Shown here piece by piece: positions 49,225-60,120 of a stretch of DNA of 64,000 nt; positions within the stretch are counted from its first letter, which is position 1, and each line of letters opens with the position of its first letter. The notes under the pieces were generated by a model, which saw only the letters and a program-made list of their open reading frames with translations, was not told the DNA's origin and searched no databases. A program made the position numbers and the translations under genes. This stretch comes from Brassica napus (Eukaryota; Streptophyta; Magnoliopsida; Brassicales; Brassicaceae): assembly GCF_020379485.1 (NCBI RefSeq), contig NC_063439.1, forward strand, positions 10,270,466 to 10,334,465, written 5' to 3'.

Positions 49225-50321
49225 TCTAAAAATATTTAAAAAACACATTCCGCGCTTAAGCTATCGTTCTAAAATTAGTAGAATCCGGAATCTACACATT
49301 ACTATAAATCTAAAACCTGTAGAAATCGAAATCTACACATTACTATAAATCTAAAACTAGTAAAACTCGATTTCAAAAATGTTTAATGTGTTCTACGTAT
49401 AATAGAATACAAATTCTACGGATAAGGATAATCAGTTCCAAAAATATGGGAAAAGAATATTTGAAAACATTCAGTTTCCTTATATTTATTAAATCGATTT
49501 AAAAAAATCATGATTTATAAAATCGATTTTTAAATTAAAAAAATAAAGCATCGATTTGGAAATTTCTTCTCACGCCATCTTCTTCTCCCCCTTTGTTCTT
49601 CAAGGAGAAGAGAAAAATGGTTTTGACTGATTAGAAATCAAGTTTTAATAGTTCAGATCGTGTTTGTTCGGTTCAAATCAAGTTGGAAATCAAACCGGAT
49701 TTAACCGACGAAAACCAAGAAATCGATTTGGAAATCTTATCTGAGCACGGGATCGATCGATCCTGAAGACGCGACTGATCGATCAAAGTGGGATCAAGCT
49801 TCTGCGATCGACTGACCTGAGCTTGGTCGATCAGCATATGCTCCACATCGTTGCTATTCTCTCAAATAGCTATTTTAAAGTTTTTGTCACCAAAATAGTC
49901 TTCAAAAAAAGAAAATGACCAAAATAGTCTTTTTATTTTAAATTTTTTATTTTTTTCTTTTGTGAAATTCGAAACTCCACCCTCAAAACCCAAACACTTA
50001 ACTCTAAACCATAAGTCTAGATTAGTTAACTGTAGGGTATAAGTGTATATTTAACTTTTAATAAAACTTTTTTTAGTCATTTTCTTAGAGCTATTTTATG
50101 AGAAAAAAAGCTATTCTATAAAACAATTTCATAAATAATTATTGAAATAACATCTACAAGATGATCTAACACCAGATAACTGTTGTATTAGGTGACGTAA
50201 AAAAAACTGTTGTATTAAGTTAAATTTGAGTTTATGATGAGGTTTTAACGCAAACCTTGAAGTTTGTTGAAGTGAACTTGCAGCCTTGAAGTCAACAAGT
50301 GCAATTTGAGTTAGCGTATGC
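49225..50321. other. Spacer with GATC-rich patch
   Basis: No gene. At about 49748-49840 GATCGATC-type words cluster (GATCGATCGATCC, CTGATCGATCAAAG, GCGATCGACTGA, GGTCGATCAGC). Confidence 0.5.
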
Positions 50322-50822
50322 AGTGATGGCTGGTCAGATCCTCGTAGAAGACCTATCTTGAATTTGATTGCTGCAAATGAGAGTGGTCCAATGATGTTAA
50401 GAGCAATTAATACTCAAGGTGAAACAAAAACTGGTGAGGTGATTGCAGAAATGATTATAGAATGCATTAAAGCGGTTGGACATGAGAATTGGTTCATGTA
50501 CTCACAGACAATGCTTCAAATTGTGTAAAAGCTGGTGCACTTATTTCAGCTAAGTTTCCTACTATCTTCTGGACACCATGTATGGTTCATACTTTGAATC
50601 TTGCACTCAAGAATATATGTGCACCAGTTTATAATACAAGAAGCAATGAAGATTTGTATGATGCTTGTTATTAGATAAAGTCTATCAGTGAGGATGTTAC
50701 TTAGATCAAGAACTTCATTATGAACCATAGAATGAGGCTTGTCATGTTCACATAGCATTGTGATCTTAAGCTCCTTACAACTGCTTTTACAAGGTTTGTG
50801 TTCTCTCTTGTTAAGTTCAATC

Positions 50823-50868
<46 letters not shown>

Positions 50869-52025
50869 TATAGAAAATAAGATTATTAAGTTTGTTTTTA
50901 CAGGTTTGCTTCAACAATTTTGATGCTTAAGAGATTCAAAAATAAAAACCGGGTTACAACAAATGGTGATCAGTCCTAAGTGGGATGATTATAAAGATGA
51001 TGGTGTAGAAGAGCATCAACATTGAAGAAAAAGATATTAGATGAGATGTTCTGGGATGAGATTGAATATTCTTTGTCTTTCACTTTTCTGATATATAATG
51101 TGATTAGAGCTGCTGATACTGATAAGCCTTCACTGCATCTGGTTTATGAATGGTGGGAAAGCATGATTCAGACTGTGAAAAAGGCTATCATTAGAAAGGA
51201 AAGGAAATAACTTGAAGATGACTCGATTTTTTGGAATGATGTGCAAATGTGCAGTCTATTTTGACATTTCGTTGGAATAAGAGTAACACTCCTCTCCATT
51301 GTATAGCACATTCTCTAAATCCCAAGTAAGTTATAAATTTAATCTACTTCATGTAATTTATTATCTTACAAACTAAAATTCAAACTGTTTTGATAGTTAT
51401 TTAAGTAACATTATTGTTGTTTATTTTGATGGATGCAGATATTATAGCCCAGAGTGGTTTGGAGAAGAGAACAACAGAAAAGCTCCACATCAAGATTTGG
51501 AGATTACTAGAGAAAGAAAAAATTGCATCATGAAGTATTTTCCAAATCAAGATGAAAGGAGAGAGGTTAACATTGAATATTCTAATTTCTCTTTGATCTT
51601 GGAAGATTTTGGAAGTGTTGATGCAATCTATGATATATTTATCTTAGAACCCCTAAGATGGTGGGCAGTTCATGGATCTTCAGCTCCAAAGCTAAGCCTT
51701 AGCATTTAAATTGCTTGGACAGCCTTCTTCATCCTCATGTTGTGAAAAGAACTGGAGCACGTACAAGTTCATCCATTCTGCAGCAAAAAACAAGATTATG
51801 CCACAAAGAGCTGAAGATTTGGTATTTGTTCATACTAATCTTCGTCTCTTATCTAGAAGAAGTTCTACTTACAAAGAAGGTCCTAACAAGATGTGGGATG
51901 TCGGAGGTGACCAGTTTGATTCTTTGGATGAGCTTAATATAGGAAGACTTGAGTTTGAAGATCTTTCCCTTGATGAACCAGAACTAGAAGCTGTTGTGTT
52001 TGATGGAGAAGACGAATATGAGTGA
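50322..52025 (+). pseudogene. hAT transposase (DUF659 type), multiply broken
   Basis: Blocks in order: DGWSDPRRRPILNLIAANES then GPMMLRAINTQGETKTGEVI; VHVLTDNASNCVKAGALISA followed by FPTIFWTPCMVHTLNLALK (the DUF659 catalytic-region signature); WDEIEYSLSFTFLIYNVIRA then ADTDKPSLHLVYEWWESM; YYSPEWFGEENNRKAPHQDL; and the dimerisation part WWAVHGSSAPKLS, LLGQPSSSSCCEKNWSTYKF, IHSAAKNKIMPQRAEDLVFV. Several frame changes and stops (for example near 50672 and 50700-50760) interrupt it, and an (AT)n tract sits in an intron. The protein would have cut and pasted hAT elements. The N-terminal BED finger is missing here. No terminal inverted repeats were matched. Confidence 0.8.
50827..50861. repeat. 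(AT)n microsatellite
   Basis: About 35 bases of AT repeat followed by a T run, within an intron-like part of the hAT relict. Confidence 0.95.
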
Positions 52026-54343
52026 AACAATTGATCTTTGACATTACGTTTTTATTTTTAGTTAAGTTGCTTAATATTTAAGATTTTGTTGGATTTGTGT
52101 GGTTTAGACACTTTTAATTTTCAGAAATTTTATTTATGTGAGTTTACAATAACACGAATCACTTCCTAATTTTTTTTTTAAAACTCACTTCTACGCTTTC
52201 ATACGATTATGCTTATGCGTACTCGCTTCCGTTTCCATGTAACGTAGAACTTTCATTCATTCAGCTTCCATTTTAAATTAACATAGTAAAATAATTGGAT
52301 ATGAAACAAACAAAATGTCTGTCATTTTGACTGGGTAGCCATACTTCGAAATCCTAGATATGAAATCAATTAAATATTTTTATACGACCTTATTATATAT
52401 AAGGTTAGAGGCGGCATGAAAAGAAGAAAGTCGACATAAATAATTTTTTCTTAAATAAATAAATGTACGTTTTACTAAGTGGCAAATAAATCCGGCCAAT
52501 CATATCATATCGTCGTCTCCAACATATCTTTTAATCTTTCTCTTTTTATAAGATCCCAAGATAAAGCCGACGTGATCGATATCTTCATGTGTATTTATTG
52601 ACCTTTTCCTTTTCGTTATCTTGGACACAATTTTGCACGAAATGAACGGACACGAACCTCACGAGTCACGATGTACATGGTTAGCCATAATTTGCCGAAA
52701 AGTTTGGAGTAAACAACAATCATGGCATGGTCATAATAAGTTTAATGGAATTTCACTGCTTCTTGCGAGTTGCGAGTCTTTCCATTATATGATATTGTGA
52801 TAAGAATTGCATGATTTACGTTGGGTCAATGTCTACTTTTCTATTCCATCTACACGAGGCCAAGTGTTCGACTCCTTCTGTATACGTAGTAACTCGAAAG
52901 TAATATATCAAAACAATATACTGCAGGATTTGTTAAAAGAAACTGATATCCCATCCGAAAAAATTAAACTAAAATCAAGAATCGGATTTAGAAACCGAAG
53001 ATATCGATTCAGATTTGAAACGCCAAATACTTTTACCTATTAATTTTATAAACACAGACAACATCGGCGCAGCTTATGTGTATCCGACTAGTGTAATTGT
53101 AGCGGTTGCGGATGCAGATGGTTGCGGTTTTAAACATTATTAAGATATTTATACGACTGGTATAGCAGTTAGAAACTAGTGCGCATACGAGATACTTATG
53201 ACTGGTTAACTAGCAAACGCAGTAGTGATTAAATAATAAATTAACAATATTTACATTTTATATAATTATAAAAATATTGAAAATCATATTATTATATTAA
53301 ATATAAAAAGTATATTTATAAAATTATACTATTAAATTTTAAAAAGATTATAGAAAATGTTACTGTTTAAAGTTGTTTAATATAAATTAAAATAATATAT
53401 ATATTAGTATTTCTATTATTTTAATATTAAATTTTAACTGAATATTTTAATTTTATATTTATATAGTTTAAAAATAATTATTTTACCTTCCGCAACCGTC
53501 TTTTAAATAATTTAGAGGTGCAGAACGGTTTGTAACGAGTTAAATCGTTTTCTATAATTATTGCAAAACGCCGATAATCGGTAATAACTACAAAAACTGC
53601 GTTTTCGAGTGATATCTGAAAAACCAGTCATGTCCATATCTATTACACAAAAAAAAAAATTTATTAGAAGATATCTACCAAAAAGGAAAACAATATGGAG
53701 ACAGTGATTTTGGATGGAGAGGCTAAGAGCAACTACGTAAGAGCCACACTTTATTGTTGTGCCTCCGATCTCTTCTTCTTTTGCTTTTAACTTAATTTAT
53801 ATTGTTTTCTTTGATTGATATATTTTTCCATTAGATTTTTTTTTTTTAATGAGAGAGGGCTTTTGCCATTCGAATTCTTCTGTCTTTGTTAGAGGAAAAG
53901 TGATAAAAGGACATGATATCGTAGAAAACCTTAAAAAAGCAACTATTATAACGAGCTGGAAATATCTTGTGTGAAAAATTCCTTTTGTATCTTTTATATC
54001 AAATTTCTTCTGTTAGAATTTACGAAATGTCTAATTTAAGTTAACATTGAATGTAATAACAATTGAAAATATTTTAGTTTAAAAAAAAATATAACAGCTT
54101 TCAATAAATATTATAATTTAATATAATAAATCTACGAAATTATTATAGCTTTTTAATTTTGGTACTTCTAAAATGCTCAAATATTTTAAATTATTAAATT
54201 TAGAATCATCCATACTATTTTATGTCATCTTATTACATTTCAAGAAATTTGTTAAAGATATATTTGTAAACTAATCTTCATTAAACTTCTTGAAATCAAA
54301 TTTGTAAAGTAGTACTTATAAGTCTTTTTTAAATACAATTATA
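52026..54343. other. AT-rich spacer
   Basis: No gene. At about 53097-53135 and 53485-53640 there are GCGGTTGCGG/CCGCAACCG words in opposite orientation around an AT-rich core, possibly the ends of a degraded non-autonomous DNA element of about 0.5 kb. The borders and target duplication are not clear. Confidence 0.4.
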
Positions 54344-55049
54344 ATAGGTAATAATCCGCGCCTTGCGCGGAATGTGATTATTAGTTTCGTTATTTTTAAT
54401 AAAAAGACACTAAATCTGTTTAATCTCGATATTGGTTCGGTTTTAAGTATTTTTTTTGTTTTTAATCTTCTGAAATATAACTACTATTATAAATTAATAT
54501 TCCTTTTAGTTTATTTGGTTAAAATGTTTGATTTTTGGGCTTTTTGCATAATTGACCTACAACTTAAAGTCAAACACAAAACTAACCTCCTTTTTTTTTG
54601 GAAATTGGTTTTGCCCTATTCACCCCACAAATTCATATAATTCACGAAAATGCCATCAACTTTTTTTTTTATTTTTTTTTCGAAAATGACATTTTTACTC
54701 TCTCACCCTCGTCATCTTCAAGTAATTACAAGATTACCATTGTCATCAATACCCTAACCACCATGAACAACCAATTTGAAGCTCTTAATGCTCCCAAAAT
54801 CGAGTTACCCTTCTTTTTTTTTCATTCTTATGAACTAAACACAACATATCTCTCACTTTCTTTCCACATTGAGCTAAAAAAACACAAGATTTTGATTTTA
54901 CATTTTTTATGGTTCATAAAGTCATAGAAGCTAACGATTATGGGTGGGTCACTATCGTTTGAGATTCTGTGTGCTTGGAGAAGCCTTATGTGTGCTAAGG
55001 AAGTTATCTCACCAATTTAAGGTATGAAATCAAATTTTTTTCCAGATCT

Positions 55050-55950
55050 GTTCGTCAGACGACTTACATGGGAAGTCGTCTGGCAGTAGACGACTTACCT
55101 GGAAGTCGTCTGGTCAACGCAAAGGTTATTTTTGCAATTGACTTTGAAATCTGTTTTCTGAGACGACTGAAAGTTAAGTCGTCTAATTTTGTTTGGTTAC
55201 AAAAAAATCTCCAAAGAACCTAGATGACTTACATTTCAGTGGTCATAGGGTAGTTTTGCATTTGACTGGATTATTTCAGAAGTTTGACTTTCCCGGACGA
55301 CTTACATTTCAGTCGTCTGGTGAAAATTGAAATATCAATATTTTATTAACACTAAACGACTTACAATTAAGTCGTTATAGGTTAGTTTTGCAATTGAAAA
55401 AAAAAACTTCAATATTTAATTATACCCAGACGACTTACAATTCAGTCATCCACCCGACGACTTACATGTAAGTCGTCCATGATTTTATTCTAAGATTCTG
55501 GTCAAACCTCGTAAATCCTGGACGACTTACAAGTAAGTCGTCTGACGGACGACTGAATTGTAAGTCGTCTATATATAAATAAATATTGAAGTTTTTTTTC
55601 AATTGCAAAACTAACCTATGACGACTTAATTGTAAGTCGTCTAGTTTTAAAAAAATATTGATATTTTAATTTTCACGAGACGACTGAAATGTAAGTCGTC
55701 CAAGTAAGTCAAACTTCTGAAATAATCCAGTCAAATGCAAAACTAACCTATGACGACTGAAATGTAAGTCGTCTAGCTTTTCTGGAGTTTTTTTTTAACC
55801 AAACAAAATTAAACGACTTATTTTTCAGTCGTCTCAAATAACAGATTTCAAAGTCAATTGCAAAAATAACATCTGCGTTGACCAGACGACTTATATTTTA
55901 GTCATCTGGAATACTTAGATTGAAGTCGTCCGCGTCGACCTAAATGGACG
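55050..55950. repeat. Giant imperfect inverted repeat
   Basis: Left arm about 55050-55478 and right arm about 55519-55950 are inverted copies around a ~40-base loop. Matching landmarks, outer to inner: GGTCAACGCA / TGCGTTGACC; TTTTTGCAATTGACTTTGAA / TTCAAAGTCAATTGCAAAAA; GCATTTGACTGGATTATTTC / GAAATAATCCAGTCAAATGC; and GACGACTTACATGTAAGTCG-type palindromes near the loop. Transcription across it would give a ~430-bp double-stranded RNA stem. Confidence 0.85.
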
Positions 55951-56759
55951 ACTTCTCTGGAAGTCTACTAGATGACCTCCATGGATGTCGTCTGCGTCAA
56001 TGTTTAATAAACTTGCATTTTCTCTAAAACTATAAACACTTTTTAACATTTTCTTGTTAATTCATGTTTATTAATGAATATTTGGGCTACTGAATGAAAT
56101 TTATAACTTAATTGGTGATATTTATGAGGTTACCAACATTCACGTTAATTAAAGTTTCTAACTGATCCGAGAAGACTTTTTCTCCGCTAGTTTTTAAGTC
56201 TTCTACGTTTGTTTTTGAATAACTTGTATTTTTAAGAGTGATAAGTAACTTCAAGATATGTAAAACTCATATTTATAAAATATGTTCTCTCCCTTAGTTT
56301 TACTAAATTTGACTAAGTTTTTCAATGCAAATTTATAAAAAATATGATATGCTTTGACTAGTTACTATTGTTTGTTTCTATCTCTTAAGTAATATTGTTA
56401 TAGACAATAATGATGATTATTGTTATGAGTTAGAAGAAGGGTTAAAATGCTTCTTAAAATGTTGTATCAATATGAAGCTACCAACATTCTTGGTTATTAA
56501 GATGAGAAAAAGGTCATTGGAGTTTATTAATGCATATGAGAGATCCAAAGATAAGAAAAAGGCTACTGAAGTCTATTATTTCATTGATTTGTAAATGTGT
56601 AAACACATTGTTAGCACATGTATTACATGTTGGGAAACATTATTACTGATTTTACAAAAAATTCACAACTAAAAGAGTAGACACGCAATTCACAAAACAG
56701 ACCACAAACAAAACAATTATAGATCATTCCTCTACAAAGACAAGCTTGGACTCCATTTG

Positions 56760-57005
56760 ATATGGAAGAAGACTTTGTCAGAAGACTTCCAGGAAGTCCA
56801 GACGACTTTTAGGAAGTCCAGACGACTTCCAGACGACTTCCAGGAAGTCCAGACGACTTTTTCAGAAGACTTTTAGGAAGTCCAGACGACTTTTAGGAAG
56901 TCCAGACGACTTCTAGGAAGTCCAGACGACTTTGTGAGAAGACTTTGTCAGAAGACTTCCAGGAAGTCCAGACGACTTCCAGACAACTAACAGGTAAGTC
57001 GTTCC
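56760..57005 (+). repeat. Direct array of AGTCCAGACGACTT units
   Basis: At least seven copies of AGGAAGTCCAGACGACTTYY follow one another with spacers of variable length (AGAAGACTTT, TTTCAGAAGACTTT, GTGAGAAGACTTTGTC). The unit reuses the GACGACTT core of the palindromes in the same element but in head-to-tail order. Confidence 0.9.
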
Positions 57006-58742
57006 AGAAGTCTTCCAGATCTGAAAAACCTGCATATCAAATCCAGATCTGAAAAACCTGCATATCCAAAAACGTTCAAATGACTTAAAAATAGAGAAAA
57101 TGAGTTAAAGATTAGATAAATCTATCTTTATAGAACACACAAAAATACATATCTAAAATTAATAGATCTACCTTTAAATTAGTGGAAGATGAGTACCATA
57201 TGATTAAAAACCTTCAAAAGAGATAAGATTAGTAAGAAATATATGAGACAAAACTGAAAAATTCATATAAAGTTTGGTGTTTTCAAGTCAAAGAGATTAG
57301 AGAGAGGTTGAAGAGTTTTAGAATGATGAACATTACATTTTTGTTGCAGCCATTTGAGAGGAGGAGAGAGAATGTGTAAATTTTTCTTTATACAGGGAGA
57401 CAAAAAATCCAATTAGGTTAAATATTTTTGATTCAGACGACTTCCTAGACGACTTACTTGTAAATCGTCCACAAGAGTTTACTATTTTTAGCGGGAAATT
57501 AAAATATTTTTAGCGGAAAACTAAAATAGAAGACTTTCCAGACGACTTACAAGTCAGTCGTCTGGTTTAAATTATTTAAGCGGGAAAATAATTTGTTTAA
57601 AAATTTTAGGCGGAAATATTTGGACGACTTACATGTAAGTCGTCTGTTTTAATTTCTTCACCAGACGACTGAAATGTAAGTCGTCTAGACCCTAAACATA
57701 ACCCCTGAACTTAATTAACTAACTAAAACCTTCATAAAATCAAATTAAACTTCAAAAGTGTTTACTATACACAAAAATAGACACGTATAGGTAAAAATTT
57801 AATTTTTCAAAAAAATATTCAAGCTTTCCAAAATCTAACCCTAAGAATACATACAATACTACAACATATGTTGCCAAACCCTAGACCAAAAAATACCATG
57901 ATTCACTACCTACACTCATCTATGTTGAAAACAATTCAATGTTGTTATATTTTAATTTATATCACTTAAAACTGTTTATAATTACATGATTTTAATTTTT
58001 CCCTTATAAAAATATTTTTTAAAAAAATTATAAATTATTTTTAAGATCAGCTACACCAGAAGACTTACTTTGAAGTTGTCCAGACGACTTTCAACATCTC
58101 AGACGACTCAGACGACTTACTAGGGCTATATTCGTAAAAATAGCTTCTGTTTTTTTGTTTGGTCACAAGGGGCTAGACTATAATTTCACAAGGCTTTTAG
58201 GTTAGTTTTGCATTTGATTCATGTTTGAGTATATGTTTGAGGTTAAAATCAAGTTGTGGGTTAGTTTTGGCAAATTTCCCTTGATTTTTTTTGGTTTTTT
58301 CGGTAAAAACCAAAAATTAATATTATTTGCTTATTTTCATGTTATGAATTTTAGATAGCCGTCATGTCGAACAAATAGTTTCTAAACAGATAATAGTTTA
58401 AGAAAAAGAAAAGAAAATTATCAGGACAAATCATTTCACTACAATTTGGTATGTAGTGAAAGAAACATTAAGAAAAAATATTTCAACTTTCAAAAAAAAT
58501 AAGATACTTCAGTTGTGGTGAATACTTAGTTACAAAGTGTTCACATCAAGGTGCACATTTATGTGTATATAAAAAGTATTTAAAAATAGTTGATAAATAT
58601 ATAAAGATATTGTTAAATAATATTAAATGACATTTTTGTTCAAAATAATACATGAAAGATAAAATTAAAATTAATTTAAAATAAAAAAGGCTTTGACATT
58701 AGTCATTTTTTACATATAAAAAAATAAAATTGTATTCGTAAA

Positions 58743-59225
58743 TAGGGGTGGGCACAGATCGAATATCTGGGTATTTGGAAATATTGGTGTCGATTCGATT
58801 TTTAGCCACCTAGATATTCGGTGACTCGAATATCCGAAATATTTTAGAATTTTAAAGAATATCCGATTTGATCCGTATATAAATTAAAATTTGAAATTAA
58901 ATTTTTTAAGAATAACATTATTTAACCTTTTAAATTCTAGTACCTAATATAATAAATTTAATTCATAAAAATATTGTAAAACTGATATAAAGTATAATAT
59001 ATATAATGTATATATAATTCTTTACATATATGTATATATATATACATATAACATATCGAATTAGATATATGTTCCTAGAAATATTGGTTTTTGTGATTTG
59101 CTTCTTTTTTGGATATTGTATTTTTGTGTTTGATTTGTTTCGTAGAGTTACGGATATCCAGATTTTTTTGGTTCAAATCCAAACGGATAACAAATCGAAT
59201 CAAAGTTTATGAATATTTTACTCAA
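58743..59225 (+). mobile_element. Truncated hAT-like MITE (TAGGGGTG end)
   Basis: The left end TAGGGGTGGGCACAGATCGA is the same type as the complete element at 63017. Inside, repeated ATATCCG/CGGATAT-type words occur, as in that element. No right end (CACCCCTA-type) is found before unrelated sequence begins near 59225, so it is truncated. Confidence 0.55.
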
Positions 59226-59661
59226 CTTTATCCGAAACAATAAAAAATGTATATATAGTTTGGCTTTTGATTCGTTATCTATTTTTATTAAAACAAAAAA
59301 ATCCAGAGTTTTATTGGAATCATGTATGTGGGTTTTATATTAAACAAATCGCAAAGTACATAGTGTGAACGCATTTATGAATATAGTGTGAATGCATTAA
59401 CATATTTATTATCAAATCATTGTGAAGCTACCACGTGTCTATTATAGTGTGAATGCATTTATTACAATGCTTTTCTTTTAATATATAAGGAATATTAAAT
59501 CTTTCCAAAATTGAAACGTCAAAACAGTACAAACGTCGGTAAAAATTAAGAGAAACAACCTAGCTAGGTTACAATACGAAATCATCTTAAGATCTAACAA
59601 CAACAACTTAATCTAACTAGTAGATTAGAGCAAAGAGGTTTAAAGGTGATGGGAAGAAGAC

Positions 59662-60120
59662 ATGGAAGCTACGTTTCCGCCTCCGGTTGAACCCCAAATC
59701 CCACGACCGGAGCAACTCGCGGCCAGGGAGTCCAATACCAGCACAAGAGTCACCACCAGTCGCCGTCAGAGATGTCACTCACGGAGGTGTTCTGCAGCCA
59801 CCACGCGTCAACTTCTAATCAAAAGTGTTAATTCCTTAACCCTAGCCGCCACAAACTATAGCAGATCCACTGCCTCGCAAGTCTGGGACATGGCGTACTT
59901 CTCCACCCTTATGGCGAGGAAGAAGAAGATCCCAGACCAGAGAGAAAAAGAAGGTCAGGAACTGCCATCCAATCAAAGATCCTCCAACACTGAGATCATC
60001 TATTCCATTGGAGAAAAAACTCCAGCCCTGATAACTGACAGCGCAGTTTTCAGCGATTCCTCGCCGTCCTCTAACAAGGAGCGGATGCCATACTCTCGAA
60101 GAGTTACCAGAGCGGCATAG
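59662..60120 (+). CDS. Hypothetical 152-residue frame
   Basis: An open frame from ATG 59662 to TAG 60118-60120, GC-richer than its surroundings. The predicted protein is basic and Ser/Thr/Arg-rich (MEATFPPPVEPQIPRPEQLA at the start; MARKKKIPDQREKEGQEL in the middle) with no membrane segment or motif I recognise. A 141-residue frame overlaps on the other strand (60267-59842), so the openness may reflect composition. Downstream sequence to 60480 has T-rich, 3'-UTR-like character. It could be a small host gene, or a non-coding retroposon like the one at 40.5 kb. Function unknown. Confidence 0.3.
   Translation: MEATFPPPVEPQIPRPEQLAARESNTSTRVTTSRRQRCHSRRCSAATTRQLLIKSVNSLTLAATNYSRSTASQVWDMAYFSTLMARKKKIPDQREKEGQELPSNQRSSNTEIIYSIGEKTPALITDSAVFSDSSPSSNKERMPYSRRVTRAA

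Larger units (their letters stand above)
54537..58280. mobile_element. Non-autonomous Mutator-like element with palindrome array
   Basis: A perfect 9-base target duplication TTGATTTTT lies at 54528-54536 and 58281-58289, diagnostic for Mutator-type elements. The left end GGGCTTTTTGCATAATTGAC and the inverted right end GGGAAATTTGCCAAAACTAA are diverged terminal repeats, both followed by an ACAACTT word and, further in, by a CAAAACTAACC word. The 3744-bp interior has no transposase. It contains roughly 40 (by eye) GACGACTT or AAGTCGTC words, arranged as short palindromes, a giant inverted repeat (about 55050-55950) and a direct array (about 56760-57005). No gene is supported inside; short frames at 54598-54927 are not conserved-looking. 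Confidence 0.85.
54344..59491 (-). mobile_element. Helitron split by later insertions, minus strand
   Basis: On the minus strand a Helitron-like 5' end TCCTTATATATTAAAAGAAA lies at 59491 downward, followed by a CACGTGG word as in the element at 48460. A 3' end with hairpin CCGCGC-AAG-GCGCGG, ATTATTACCTAT and a host T lies at 54344. The terminal four bases are CTAT, not CTAG, and the base before the 5' TC is T. If the ends belong together, the Helitron was about 1.4 kb before a Mutator-like element (54537-58280) entered it. The pairing of the ends is inference. Confidence 0.45.

Noticed and set aside
55050..57690. CRISPR array
   Set aside because: The repeats are palindromic transposon motifs with irregular spacing in a plant genome, with no regular spacers and no cas genes.
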